Below are positions 10,161 to 22,933 of a DNA stretch of 64,000 nucleotides, piece by piece (within the stretch, counting starts at the first letter, position 1; each line of letters begins with the position of its first letter). The DNA lies in contig OX485809.1 of the NCBI GenBank assembly GCA_950295325.1, forward strand, positions 28,148,001 through 28,212,000. The letters are read 5' to 3'. A program made the translations under genes and the position numbers. A model generated the notes under the pieces. It was not told where the DNA came from. It ran no database searches and saw nothing but the letters and a program-made list of their open reading frames with translations. The stretch comes from Polytrichum commune. Lineage: Eukaryota; Streptophyta; Polytrichopsida; Polytrichales; Polytrichaceae.

Positions 10161-12353
10161 TGTAGTACTCTTCAAATTATTGTTTCTCCATGTCTAGTTT
10201 TGCAATAGACATGAGACTTTGGAAATGATGTACTAGACTGTGACTATTAACTTACATAAATGAAAGTTTGTAAGTTCTTGTTTTTATTGCCTGGCATTAT
10301 GTGTAAAAATTGATGTAGGGAGTCATTGACTCGGTTTTAAGTGTCAATGTAGCTCAAGGGTTGGTATTGAGTGAGTTGACTACGACAGTGAGGTTGGGCG
10401 TTGATTGGACATGTCATTGATTGCTTGGGGTCAACAAAGGCTAATTAGAGAATGTGGTTAGCTAACTTGAATGACGCATGATGCATGAGATGGCATATAG
10501 TGCCGAAGTTATTAAGTAGCGTGTTGGCTTATGGATGGATTAAGCCATATGGGCCCTAGGGCCCGGTTCAAGTGTTAATGGGAACGGGTTTGGGTCCACA
10601 TGCTAGACATGGGAACGGACAAATTAAGGTTGTGGCAAACTGACTCAAGGGTAGGATGGCCATGAAAAAGCTATGTGTGAACAAATTAAGGCTATAAGGA
10701 ACTTGTTTTGTGATTAGGTAGTGGTGTAGTCAAGGCCCCTTATATGACGACATTGAGAAGATGTTGCATGTGGTGAAAATGATTGCCTGTTATATTCAGG
10801 TTGTAGTGAAAATATTTTAATATTATTTTAATGAAAATTGGGTTGTCTTTGCTAAGGCGTACATGCCATTTCTTATGTAGTTTGGATGCTATATGTAGGC
10901 TGAATCGACCAACGATTTGATTGAGGCACCCTCTACCTTGCCTATAATTGTATTCAAGCATCTTGAAATATTTATTTGTTACTAGATTACATTCATTGTT
11001 GTTGGATCTTGTTGGTAATTGGAAGTAGACTTCAACACATCATAGTATAGAGTACTCGGACATCATATCACATCACATCCATTGATTGTTGTGAACATGT
11101 TCTACAAATTGTTAACTTAAGCGAGTTTTTGTTAAGTTATAACATTTTCTTAAATTTTTGATGTTTGACCTTTAAAGACGTATGAGGGTAAAGCATCTTC
11201 TAGAATGTCTTATAAAGTTAAACTTGTCGGGATCTATCATAGAAGAGGAGTTGTGAGGAATCATCAAAGGATCATATCCATAAGTTTGTTAAAAGTACAT
11301 ATATGCAAATAAAAAAGCATGGACCTCCCATATTACTAATTAATCATCATGATGAAACTCCTCATTCTGTTGATGAGAAACCTAATGAGGTTGGTTGAAA
11401 TTGCAAAACATACTATAGATGGGTGGAAAGTTGTGTGCTTGATGTGATTTTGAAATGATCAAATTGTCAATGTGTGACTTGAGATGATGCAAGCACTTCA
11501 TGGGAATAGAGAATAACCAATTATGAAGTTTTACAAATAGACATTTGGATGTGACAGGTAATTTTAAGCAATGTGTATGTCCAAACAATGTGAAAAAAAT
11601 AATTTAGTTCTTAGAAAGATCCAATACACTTTCAAATTGCATTTTTAGTAGTCCAATGTTACTTAACCATGTTGTGACACTACTTGAATCCATATGGCAA
11701 TTAGTGTAACTTATACTTAAGCTTCGATACATGGTTAGTGACATTGTTGCATGACACTTGATATCATGAACACAACAATAGAAGTGAAATTACAAATTAA
11801 CCCTTGTCTAGTGTGTGTAGAGCACCACTTTATAAATAGAGATAGTCATATTGACAGGTTCTAGCATCATAAATTCCCATAAAGCACTCCACGTAATAGC
11901 AAAATAACCAATGTTGGCACATATTGAACAATTATATTGCTCTAAGGACTAAAAACACATATCATCGTTTGAACAAGACGTGAACAAGATAAAATGTCAA
12001 TAATTAACATTGTCCACTTTGGAGGGTCCTCTGTCATTAGGAATGGTCAACGAGGTTTGTGACTTTGAACATCTATACATAACTTATAAATTCTACAATT
12101 CATGTGATCTCAATGTTGTTATGCTCAAGGTGTAATTGCTAATCCAAAAAACAATATTGGGTAATTTGCTAGGGTTAGATAAGGGACAATATTGCTCAAA
12201 GTTTCCATAATAGGTGCTTCTACCTTAAGGGCAATGAATGTGAAAGGAGGGCATGGTTATAAGTATGGCCATTCAATTACATTATTGTAGGTAGGGCATG
12301 CATGGCTTGAGCTTTGTGGCATCTAGGTAAAAACACAAACCCCTTGTAAGTTG
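10161..12353. other. AT-rich intergenic stretch
   Basis: No gene is recognised. Short open frames here have no domain or repeated homology. A GAGTCATTGACTCGG palindrome at 10319-10333 resembles the Tc1 terminal repeat but lacks a partner. Confidence 0.4.
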
Positions 12354-12825
12354 AAGGTGTGTTTACACACAATCACCATTCCGGTGGTTGATGGCTGTAG
12401 TTTACTTTCTCTGGTTTTATTTGTGGGACAAGGAGGGAAAATATCTATTGATGTTAACCACACCCATAACAACTCTTACTTGCCCATCTATGATACAATG
12501 TGTAGTTTGGGAGTAGTGGCAGTATTGTTGTTTACTTTTGTTTCATTCCATTTTGTCTGTACTGACTATGTGACACCGGGAGAGAACCCCAAGGCCAAAG
12601 CACGGGACAAAATTTGTAGACAACCCCTCCCACTAGAATCCATAGAAGCGCTTGTCTCCAATCCGTTGATTGCACCAATGGGAGAAACAATTGTTGACGA
12701 TAAATCCACTCTTCAACTATCGTGGTGGTTGGTTGTGCGTACACAAAAAAATAATGGTTGTGGTTGAAAGTGAGCCTAAAACACACCAATCCAACCATCG
12801 CAGTGGTTGTATGTAAATGCACCTT
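12354..12825. mobile_element. MITE-like element with short terminal inverted repeats
   Basis: The left end AAGGTGTGTTTACACACAA pairs with the right end TTGTATGTAAATGCACCTT (12807-12825). Pairing continues weakly inward (GTGGTTGATGG against CCAACCATCG). A second right end follows at 12952-12970 because of a tandem duplication. The 138-codon open frame inside shows no domain. Confidence 0.6.
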
Positions 12826-13050
12826 GAGGAATTTTTTTAAAATTATATATTAATATGGAATCCTCAATGTCATTTTTTGAAGTAAAATTAGCTCCCTAAT
12901 GGTTGTGGTTGAAAGTGAGCCTAAACCACACCAATCCAACCATCATAGTGGTTGTATGTAAACGCACCTTGAGGGGAAAAAAACAATATTTTCCAATTAT
13001 ATATTAATATGGAATCTTCAATGTCATTTTTTGAAGTAAAATTAGCTCCC
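12753..13050 (+). repeat. Tandem duplication, two units of about 145-150 bp
   Basis: Unit 1 (12753-12896) and unit 2 (12899-13050) share AATGGTTGTGGTTGAAAGTG, the CACCTTGAGG end and the AT-rich block ending GTAAAATTAGCTCCC, with few differences. The unit includes the right end of the MITE at 12354 plus flanking DNA, so the duplication occurred after insertion. Confidence 0.9.
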
Positions 13051-14260
13051 AGCACTAAAAGTATAGATTATAGAACACTTTGGTGTGGTTTCACCTTCAC
13101 AATGGACGAGTTTATCTAGATATTATGCTCTAACCAATGCAAGGGTAAGCCAAGCTTTTGGGACTTGTGAAAGTTAGGGATACACTACACTGATTATCCT
13201 AATTAGCGAGGGAGGACTAATATTTCCTTTGAGAAATCAGTGAAGGTGATACTAATTCCTTCAACTAAGGCCACCAAAAGATCTAGGAAACAAGCACGTT
13301 TCATCTCGACAGTGTTCACTGCAAACGCTATTCACTAAGAATACCGGCACCATCGATCCTTAGAACGCACGCGCGCGCATCAATCTGTTTGAAACATATG
13401 ACAAATGCGCATGTATTCACGAACTCAATAGAACTCCCAACCCTCACTTATTCCGAGACTCGACGAAACAGTGTGTGTTTTGGAAATGAGTACCCGCACG
13501 CACTAATTGGGAGAATCGGTGTAGCGAGCCCACGTACTTGGTGGGCAACTTAGTGGAGTTTGTTTGTTTTTGGAGGGGAGGGGAGGGGGGGGGTAGCTAG
13601 CGGACCTAAGATATGTGTGTGTGTGCGGGCATGATGGGGTACGTGTGGTTATAGTGGGGAGGTGGGACTCATCTCTTCTCATCAGGGAGTACCACCAAGC
13701 AGCAGCAGCAGCTAATAAGCACTCAATTAGTGGGGGACTAACTAGTGGAGTGGTACTAGTCTAGTGGAGTGATGTAGGTGGGGAATAACAGTGGGTAGGG
13801 GAGGGTGACGTGGAGGGAGGAAGGCCGTATGAAGGTCGGCCATTGGCCCCTCCATGTTGGGGCAGCCGCCTTATCCTCCGCCCTCCACAGGCCCAATGGG
13901 CAGGCGTCTCCCTTTCCCAGGCCCTCCCTTACTTCCATACATCTCTCTACTCTCTACTCTATACCACTCTATACCACTCCATACCACTCTACTCTATACT
14001 ACTCTACTCTATACTTCTCTATATACTCTCCAGGCAGGCAGGCTAGTAAGGTGGCTGTGATAGGGAGGGAGCCCTGCTTGAGCTCCAAGAATGTTCTTTT
14101 CCCCACTTGTTTGCAATATCTCCTCCTTTCTTTAAACCCCGTTCTTTGCCCATCAACCAAGTCCGCGTCGGAGCCTCGATATACAACTACGTAGGTACAC
14201 ATGGTGCACTAACCCCCCCCCCCTTCCTTCACACTTTAAGTGGCATGGCTAGCTAGCTAA
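13051..14260. other. Intergenic stretch with CTCTATAC-type simple repeats
   Basis: 13560-14060 is richer in G and C than its surroundings and carries G runs near 13590. At 13940-14030 there are irregular repeats of TACTCTA and TACCACTCTA. A C-run of 11 lies at 14213-14223. Open frames over the simple repeat are compositional and I do not call a gene. Confidence 0.5.
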
Positions 14261-14566
14261 CTACACCGTTTAGGGTGTCTAGTGTCACCTACTATTCGGA
14301 GTTATACCCCTTTTTGTTTGGATCGAGTGAAGTCTTTAATGTTGGATTTGGGCGAACTAACCCATTCACTTGTTTCTTGTTGGATGCCTAAACCCTTGCC
14401 TCCAAAGCACCAGTGTACGGGTTGGTTTGCCCCAACCTTAATGTTGTATATTGTTCATATAGTGTATTTAATCTTTGTTGGTAACGAATGAAACCTATAG
14501 CGAGACGTCATGGTCATGCATCGGTACAAATAGGAAGTGACGCTACATATCGTGAGCGACGTAGTG
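14261..14566. mobile_element. MITE with about 45-bp terminal repeats, copy 1
   Basis: The left end CTACACCGTTTAGGGTGTCT, then AGTGTCACCTACTATTCGGA, pairs with the right end, whose reverse complement runs CACTACGTCGCTCACGATAT then GTAGCGTCACTTCCTATT. The centre has ATAGTGTATTTAATCTTTG and TTGGTAACGAATGAAACC, shared with the copy at 17647. No coding potential. Confidence 0.75.
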
Positions 14567-17500
14567 TGTTGATGTTAAAGGTTTTGTGAAGGGGTTATGG
14601 CTCGGTAGTAAGTAAGGTAGGAGCATCGTAAACCAAGAAACTAAGGTATTTGGCATAACATGTGGCAACCTTTACGAACTCAAAGAAGCTAATTCAAGTA
14701 GGGGGAAAAGAAAAAGACCTTGTGTGTTGCAAGTACCCCTTTCCTTCCCAATGTTGAAATAAATACAAAATTTTGACGTGAAAATGGTGTTGGCGCCCAA
14801 AACCATTAGGGGTGTGGGGGGATTCATGTTCACATGATAAACAATCTCACATCAACATGTACTTATTATGCAAGATTTTGCGGGTGTTAGTTTTGGGGTT
14901 CGCCTTGGTATGAGATGCTCCTACCTTAAGTGAGAGGGGATTCCGTTGCACTAGAAGATGTCTTATTTTCATCCCGCATGTGGAATTTATGAGGTTTCAA
15001 CATTCTATCGGTACATGACTCCCAAAACCAACACGGCAACCTAGTGTTAAGGTGACGGGGGTGAGACCTTCTCATAATCAATATGTACTTTGTGTATAAG
15101 AGTTGAGGGTGTTGGTTTCTGGGTGGGATGCTGATTTAAGTACCAATTGCCCTAATGACCTGGTGTAAGTGTATTGGTTGTGAGTGTGTTGGTTGCTACT
15201 ATATTTCTACCTATAACGTATGCTTGTTTCATTGCACTAACTTCCGTCTCCGATGACGACTCTGAAGTCAAATCGACTTACTTTTGGAAGAGAAACAAGA
15301 ATTCGAGATGTGAAGGATAACTACCCAATGTGTTTCACTATCAATGTGTTCCGCTCATGCCGGGGTCTATCAACCATGTAAACTCAACCCTCAAGAGGAT
15401 CAAAATGTCGTGAATTGTTTTATAGTCCCGAGTTCACATCTTTTAGTTAACCTCTGGAATGCATGCATAGTATTAATTAATTGCATCGCTTTTTATGTTG
15501 GATGGATGGATGAGAGGTAAGCTCGTATATGATAGTCCCCTTCCCTCAACGTATAGTTCTTTTGGCAAAAGGCTGATGCATTTTGAAGTCAGAGAGTCTG
15601 ACCACCTTCGAAATCCGAAAGTCGCTAGAGATGCAAAAAGAAAATGTTAGGAAATGTTTATGATCCCGACCAGAGCAGAGCAGAGCAGAGCAGACCCGAC
15701 CCTCCCTTTGCACTTTATATTTTTGGTGTTGGTAACCGCAGTTCACAGCCAGTCATGCCCACTGTGGTTGTTGTAATAACACTTGAATGTCCCTTTTTAC
15801 TATATTCATCATGCCCTTTTCCCCAAGGAGAATCACGGCTCCCAGTTCACCACGGTCAAAACTTTTCACTCACGTTTCTTTTCGATCCAACTTCTTGATT
15901 CGGGTGCATATATATATACTTACTTTCCACACCCACCGATGAGCCTGTCACAATGCCATTCACACTCCCACAAAAGCAGCCTTCATTATTACCAATTTGA
16001 GGGGAGTTTTGTAGTCTTCATCTGAGCCCCTGGCCTGTTCTTCATCGTGTTCACTCATTGCACCTGTAAATGTGGGCAGTGACTGAAGTGCATGCTTCGG
16101 GTGACTTCCCCAACTTAAGCAAAGAATGAATATGGATTGTAAATCTTGCAAGCAAATACGATGAATTCGTTTGGAATCAAGGTGTGTAGATGGTTAAGGT
16201 GAATCTAAGCAGCATCAGCTAACTAGTCTAGAAGGAAAAGAAGATACTTTTGGCCACAAAAATTATGAGCAAAACATGATGCAAGGTCACCCACATTTTT
16301 TTTAAACTTTTTTAATGATTATTCCTCAAAAACCAATCCAAACATCTCCCACCAATCTCCTCTCACCTCCCTCTCCCGCTCAATATCAATCCAACCTGCT
16401 CATCTCGATCTTAAGGCCCTGGCACATGAATAGAGCTTAGCCGGGGCGCGCATGCTACCACCTAGGTGGCTTTGTCTCTCCTACATTACAAATGTTCATA
16501 TGGAGCACATTCAGTGTCGCGCTTGTCTCGGCAGCAGCCGAGGCCCATGATGTAGTTGTTGTCACCATGAGCCCTGCAACCACAGTAGCGGTCGCAAGTG
16601 CCCTCTATGTGGCAATTACCATTGTGGCGAGCCCCCCCAAAGTGGGGAACTCAAGCCCCATGTGCCATAGTTGTTAGGCGTAGGCCGAATCCTAAGAGTC
16701 CCCCTACCGTCATCGATGAAGAGGTTCTTTATTTAAGCTTTCTTCCTAAGGAATCCGATGTCATACTAGTACATGATTTATAGTATTATGTGTCACCTAC
16801 ATATAATTCTACGACTTTTTTGTAGGATTTAAATCCTACTAACAAAAGTTGAATATGTTGTTCGGACATTATAGAACATGTAAATGACTTCACATGATAA
16901 AATATTGTAATCTCATGTAAATGTTTATGATATTTAGTGTCACTTACCCTATTTTGAAACATATGTTAGGTTACACTAATGAATAACAACTACATCATTA
17001 GTGTACTATTTATGGTAGTGTACTAGTATGTTACTATAAACGTCGCGTACCAACGTCACATCTTGGTTTTCAGCCATTTGAACTCCTTGAACTCCTTAAA
17101 CATCTCTTGCAAGTTACGTGGCCTATTGTGGACTCTTCCAACTTCGCAAACAATTTTGGCCATTGGATCGAATTGGAAATTGCCTCATATGGCTAGCACA
17201 CACAAAGCACGTAGATTATCATTTCAAGTTTCAGGGTTGAAATTGCGCTACAACAAGACGGATCAGAGTCGTAAGAAGATGGTCAAAGTGGAGATTTTCT
17301 TTCTTTTGAAATGATCACATAGGCTCTCCTAACCGTGCTAAATACTGAGGCTAGAGTGACTGTGCCTACGTTTGAGCACAAAGTCCAATCTCAATATGAC
17401 ATATGTCTTTTTGGTGCATGTTCTTAACTACAAACTTTGTCATATACCACATAAATGTAGGTTTCCAATTAAGAAAAGTGACCACATAAGGACCACATAC

Positions 17501-17646
17501 CCTTATAAACATTTTTTCTTTTTCTTTTCCATTTTTGTAGTTGAGATGGTGTGGCATGGACGCGAAGGTTTGCATATTATGGCACAATTAGTGCCAGGGT
17601 AACCTAGCTCGAATTGTTCAATACTAACCTTACATGTCACCAATCT
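14567..17646. other. Intergenic stretch
   Basis: No gene is convincing. At 15671-15694 there is a short (GCAGA)n run. At 16773-16816 and 16917-16970 two direct copies of the ATTTATGATATTTAGTGTCA end appear, probably decayed relatives of the MITE at 17647. The moderately GC-rich open frame near 16490-16780 shows no domain. Confidence 0.4.
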
Positions 17647-17870
17647 CTACACCATTTATGATATTTATTGTCACTTACTACTTGGGGTTACACATTGCTA
17701 TAACATTTTATTGTTAATTTAATTTTTACCAAGTAAAGATGTTAATGTTATATAGTGTCCACACAACCGATTTGACCTTTGTTGGTAAGAAGTGAGATCC
17801 ATAGTACAAACTTATAGCACAACATAACTCCAAGTAGTAAATGACACTAAATACTATAAACAATGTAGTG
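17647..17870. mobile_element. MITE with about 50-bp terminal repeats, copy 2
   Basis: The left end CTACACCATTTATGATATTT, then ATTGTCACTTACTACTTGGG, pairs with the right end, whose reverse complement is CACTACATTGTTTATAGTAT then TTAGTGTCATTTACTACTTG. The interior is only about 125 bp and includes CTTTGTTGGTAAGAAGTGAG, shared with the copy at 14261. The CACTAC terminus recalls CACTA elements, but no clear 3-bp duplication is visible. Confidence 0.85.
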
Positions 17871-18165
17871 CATTTTGTAGGGCCTTGGACACGAGAATGA
17901 AAATGTGATGAGGCATGTGTTATTTGGATTTTTTTTCCCTACACTTACTTCTTGTAGGATGTGAACACGCAACCAATTCAACACAATTACCAAAACCCAA
18001 ATTGTGCCCGTCGTCATTGGCCTCACAAAACTTTTGGAGCTCATATGAATCTCTTCTTCATTACCAAAGCAAATATTCAGGTTCATAAACCAGTGTCTGG
18101 TGAGGTCCGTCTTTTGGCAATAGTGTAAATACTAGAGTGGAGCCACCTATTCCCGATCATGACCC

Positions 18166-18381
18166 CATCAGGAATCTATAGGGTGCCATAACTTCGATCA
18201 CGATGAGACTGAGTTCAATGATTTCTTTTCGTGCGTGGATAAGGTTCCACGTTTCATGGTCTCTAAGGGTGAATTACCATGTAGGCCGCTTGCTCACCAT
18301 ATTCTAGTGGATGAAGCAACCTACATGGTAACTTACCCTAAGTCTCCAGCTTCGGTTATGTTATCACCAAGGAAACGATAA
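18166..18381 (+). pseudogene. Coding-like fragment of unknown function
   Basis: A frame of about 70 codons without an ATG start reads FDHDETEFNDFFSCVDKVPR, FMVSKGELPCRPLAHHILVD and EATYMVTYPKSPASVMLSP, ending in TAA. The amino acid mix is that of a real globular protein, and codon use looks constrained compared with neighbours. I do not recognise the family. It may be an exon or remnant of a transposon gene. Confidence 0.4.
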
Positions 18382-19799
18382 GGCCATGACACATGTTTCG
18401 GTGTTGCATGCTACATTAAGGAGGAATTCGTCTCAAAATGAGCGGTTCTGGCAAAACTTTGTACAGTTGTGATGTGTTCGGACCAACTTTTGACGTCAAA
18501 AACTCAAATTTTCTTTATTTAAAGAATAAAGTTGCCAAAAATAGAAGAAGATCGCAGTCCTCTTGATTTCTATCTTCTTGCACGGGGAAAATTTGCACTG
18601 CCTTATACTTCTCCAGATTTGGTGCAGAATCTTAAGTGGTCCGTTATGGGCGCCTCTACTCTAATAGGGGCTGCAGTAAGTTAGAGCTCTCCAGCCTAAA
18701 AGGGGACCAAAGTACTTGATCTCTGTTCGAGTCTGAACACTGCAGCCAGTAATACAATTATTAACTTACATTGTACAATTATTACTTGATTGATGGATTA
18801 TTATATTACTGTAGACAGTGTCCAGTTCATTTGTAGTACGTATGCACATTTTCACTGCCAAAATATACATAATTACTGCACTCTTCCTTCTTTAATGGAA
18901 AGAGAGAATTGAAAGTGCTTGACACCAGATTGATGATAGCTAACAAAGATTGTGGAGAATTTGATTTCAGTGTTGTTCAGTCAGCTGCTCATTGACTACT
19001 TGGACTCGCTATATTTCGTGAAGTCAACCACTTCCTACTTGTCAATTTTTAACACTTTCACCTACTCTGGGTAAGCAAATGTAAGGTAGATATACGGAAA
19101 ACGGCGAAAATTAGCTGATTCATTCGTCCAGAAAGAGTGGTTTAAAATTCGTGCAGTAATATTTTTCAGAGATGGAGTAGAGGAAATGATGAGGAATGTT
19201 GGTTGTTTTGTGATTTCGTTCTTTGTAAACAATTATTTACATTTTTCCAAAGAGGTAAGTAGGTCAAACTTCCTATTTGTACACTAGCGTCTCCCTAATA
19301 TGAGCATTAAACATATCCTACTTTGCATACGAATATACACTACGTGGTTAACTTAATGGCACCCAAAAGTGATCGCAAGTGATGTGAAACAACGCCTATT
19401 CGACCAATCACTGCATCTCCACCTATCACTGGATCCTTTTTGGGCCATCGCTTTTGGAATTAGCTACTTTGGGTCCACACAATAATCATTGTACCCCTAG
19501 TCTAGTGCAGTAGTAATGGTCATTCACCGTTTTCCATTTTTCTACCTTAAGGGCATCTCCATCACTACCACCGTATCTCCCTCTAACACTACTCTAGAGG
19601 GCAGAAGGCATAATAATCGCCACCTCATCCCAACAAATCTCCTTGCAAAGTGGTTGATTCAAATATTTTAATGAAAAAAAACTCAAAATAAATGAATGGG
19701 TAATGTAGGTTTAAAGGAACCAAAACAAAGAAATAAAGGGTCCTCTACCCCAGTGAACTTTCTTTTCATGTTAGAATAACATTATTTAAGTAATTCTAG
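18382..19799. other. Intergenic stretch
   Basis: No gene is recognised. A motif TTAAGGGCATCTCCATCAC at 19549-19567 looks like a PIF/Harbinger-type left end, but I could not find its right end. Confidence 0.4.
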
Positions 19800-20237
19800 A
19801 AATTTTGGCCAATTCTCAGACTGTAGTTGGGGTTTGTGTAAATTTGGGGCCATAGCAGATTTTTGTGGCGGTTTCCCATGTATTCAGCATACCTAATTTT
19901 TTGAATTTGTATTATTTGGGCGGTGGTGATGTGTATTAGATTTTTCAAAAGTAGTTTGATAGTTTTCAGTCAATTTGGTCATTGTTTTGCCATTTCTTTG
20001 CGTATTGGAATTTCTGGGTGGCTACTACGAAGTGTCTTGTGTGTTCTTTTTGGATGAATGATTGTAGGTTTTTTATTATCCTGGTGAGGTTTGTTGATGA
20101 TGGTGGTTTGGCTAGTTAGTATGGGATTGTGTGGGCAATGAATGCGTGATACTGGAAAAAATAGGGCTTTTGAGGGCACCGGTATCTGCTAGTGCATCGA
20201 CTTGGTCGTTACCCTAGATTCATGTATGGGCATGTAC

Positions 20238-20597
20238 AACACAATATAGTGCTTGTACAATGCCATCAAGAAACGAAACCCGGACCACTAAACATGTGAT
20301 ACTAACCCTCGCATATATTGAACCACTTAGAAGTCCTATGACTCGGCGGCTACCTCATGCAGATAAATGATCATGTACCCCTACGACACCACAACCACAC
20401 TAACCCTACCAGTACACATAACACCCATACACTAAGTTCCCATGGTCATTTTGGTTACCTTGGTTACTATAGTGCTCACCCCGAGAGGGGTTAGTAATCC
20501 TGCACCACTGATATTATGTCAAGTGGACATAATACCAAGGGTGGGTCGAACATGCATTTTAATCACGTTGATCCCACTAAGGTCAACGTTTCATCTC
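20238..20597 (-). mobile_element. Probable tRNA-derived SINE nested in LINE copy A
   Basis: A 360-bp insert is flanked by a perfect 13-bp duplication TATGGGCATGTAC (20225-20237 and 20598-20610). On the minus strand its 5' end carries an A-box-like GACCTTAGTGGG (20584-20573) and a B-box GTTCGACCC (20551-20543), with the spacing expected of an internal RNA polymerase III promoter. It interrupts the LINE frame exactly between KVHAH and GNDQVDALAD-type sequence. No long A tail is present; the 3' end is TTGTGTTG. It depends on LINE enzymes for movement if the call is right. Confidence 0.65.
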
Positions 20598-21925
20598 TAT
20601 GGGCATGTACTTTTTGTATGGTGGTTTTGTGTTGCAACCAAGTAATGTAGTTTACTATGGATGTGTTGAGGAGTTGCCTAGGTGGTTGTATTGGATGCTT
20701 GGGCGTCGGATGTGATTGTTTACAAGGTTTATTTTGTTGAGGTTATTATTGAAGCACAATAAAACTAGAGATCAGATTGCATAAGCAAATACACATACAC
20801 AAAGGCATATGAACAATGCTTGGAGTGAGATGGTCACCTCCACTCTTTGCGTTGCTCTTTATTGCATTTTTTCCTCTTTGGTTCATACAATCCATATGGG
20901 ATATCTCAACTCCCACTTCCCCCAATTCATACCTTATTCATTCTTATACCTCTAACATTCACTATCTTATGACTACAAGCAACTTAATGCTCTACCTTCA
21001 ATAATTGTCTGTAAAGATGTGTATGTCATTGGGGGGGGGGTGTCTTGGCTTGGGTGTTGGCCAAGGCTAGCCGAATGGCATATAGTTATGCTCATAATAT
21101 GTTTTGGAAACTTGGGAGTCTTTATGTTATTTGGAGGTTTTTTATTAGGTTGTGTGCCCCTCGAGCCTGCTAGGTTACCATTTATCTTTCCGTTCGGTGG
21201 TATGAAGGATCCATATGTGTAGATGCTTTGTAGGGGGTTATATTTAAGGGGGTGTTGTGTGTGGACTTGTGTGGGATGGGGGGGGGGGGGTTGTTGCTTG
21301 AGGTGGTGTGTCCAATGAGAATTTGGCAACTGGGGAGTTTTCAAATTCAACATATTAACTTTGTATGGTTTGATGGTGGTAGATGGGTTATGGGTATGTA
21401 AGTTTATGTTATAAGTTTCATGGAGAATGAGTTTCCATTGGGGACAAATGTGTGGCATGTGGGTGGAGTATCTAGGTTGTGTATGCATACGATTGTGGTG
21501 AGGACAATTTCGAATTGGTTGTAATATGCTGGCCATTGTTGGGCAGGTGGGTATACTTGAGTGTTTGGAGGGGATGTAACAATGATGTGGATATCTTGGT
21601 GTTTGTCGATTGACAATTGTTGGGGCATCCAACCATTATGGTCTAGGGTCATGATTATGATGTTATGCAGGTTTTCTTTGGTTGTCATCCTAGCCCAATG
21701 TATGGACTCTAGTGTGGTTTGGTACCCTGCGGGGTGGACGTATCCCACTCCATTCCATTGGGACGACAATGCTAGTCTTTGTGAGCCGAATATGATGTCT
21801 CTTTGGTGAGGTGAGTTGTATCTCTTGAGGGTAAGTGGGGATGAGAAGTAAGGGTGTGTCATGTCAAAGGATTCTAGAAAGCGGTTACTAGTTATTTTGG
21901 GGTGTATACAATGGTCTTGATATGG

Positions 21926-21939
21926 GGGGGGGGGGGGAT
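21926..21939. repeat. Poly-G tract
   Basis: A run of about 13 G. Similar runs lie at 21031-21040 and 21279-21290, all inside LINE copy A, where they break the reading frame on the minus strand. Confidence 0.8.
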
Positions 21940-22909
21940 TTGTTTAGGATTTTTCACTGGTAAAATAGTGGTATATCTATATAAGAGTAGAAATATTATG
22001 GTTGCGGAGTTTTGTGGTAATGGGTGGAGAGTGGTGAGAAGTAGATTGTGTGCGTTTTCTAAGTGTCGTTTCCAAAGCTATTGGAATCATTATGTGGTGA
22101 TGGATGTGATGTAAGAGCATGTGTGGTCAAAGTTTAGGATGTGTTGGAGTTGGATTCGTATGGTTGGTTGTGTGGCAGTAAAATCTTTGTCAAGGCTGCA
22201 CAATTGGGTAACAAGGGTGAGTTGGGGAGCTTTAATGGGTGGGCGCTACGAATCTTATGGAATGTTAAAGTTGTTTGGGTATTCTTTCATTTTAGTATTA
22301 TCATACTTGTTACGACTAAATTGTTTACTATTGTGAGAATGTGGTCATAGGTTAGGTTGTTGGTGTTAAGGAGGTGTTGTTTGTCAACCTATTTGACAGT
22401 ATTTCGGGCTTAGGCATCCCACATGCATGAGAATTGTTAGTTTGTAGTTGTTGCACCTCATTTATCTTTTACGTTTTTGGTTCTTGTATGTGCCTGTAAT
22501 TCCTTGTATCAATGTTTTGTTCTTGAAAGGTGGTTGGTTGTGTTGGGGGTTGTGGTTCTTTGGGTTTGTTTGTATGGGGGTTTCTGTGGAGCGGTGTGAA
22601 GTTAATGTAAGGAGGCGGGGGATATATTGTTGGCTTTCTTTAAGGCTTACTCTATCATTTTGGGGAGGTTTATATATTTGTTTTTGAACTCTATGTGAGA
22701 GACGATGGCAGTGCGGTCTTGGTTTTGGAGTTGTCTGAGGGTGGATTTATTGTATTGGTATAATTTGTTGAGGCATTTTCTTGTGTGGGTTTTTCCTTCA
22801 AGGGGTAATTGTACGTATCATGGGTTGGTGAGCCATTGAATTTATAGGGAGGTTTGATGTATGGGGAAGGAGGTCTTTGTTGTGTCTATATATCTATGTG
22901 TATGTGTAT

Positions 22910-22933
22910 GTGTACACACACACACACACACAC
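22910..22933. repeat. (CA)n microsatellite
   Basis: A short CA run inside LINE copy A, preceded by TGTATGTGTA-type sequence. Confidence 0.8.

Noticed and set aside
10319-10333. A third Tc1-type terminal repeat (GTCATTGACTCGG)
   Set aside because: Only about 10 bases match and no second end faces it, so chance is likely.
13756-14202. Several overlapping open frames in the CTCTATAC-rich region
   Set aside because: They arise on both strands from simple repeats and show no conserved motif.
20973-21632. A 219-codon minus-strand open frame as a host gene
   Set aside because: It is His/Pro/Thr-rich from AC-rich DNA and contains a recognisable LINE RNase H start, so it is part of LINE copy A.
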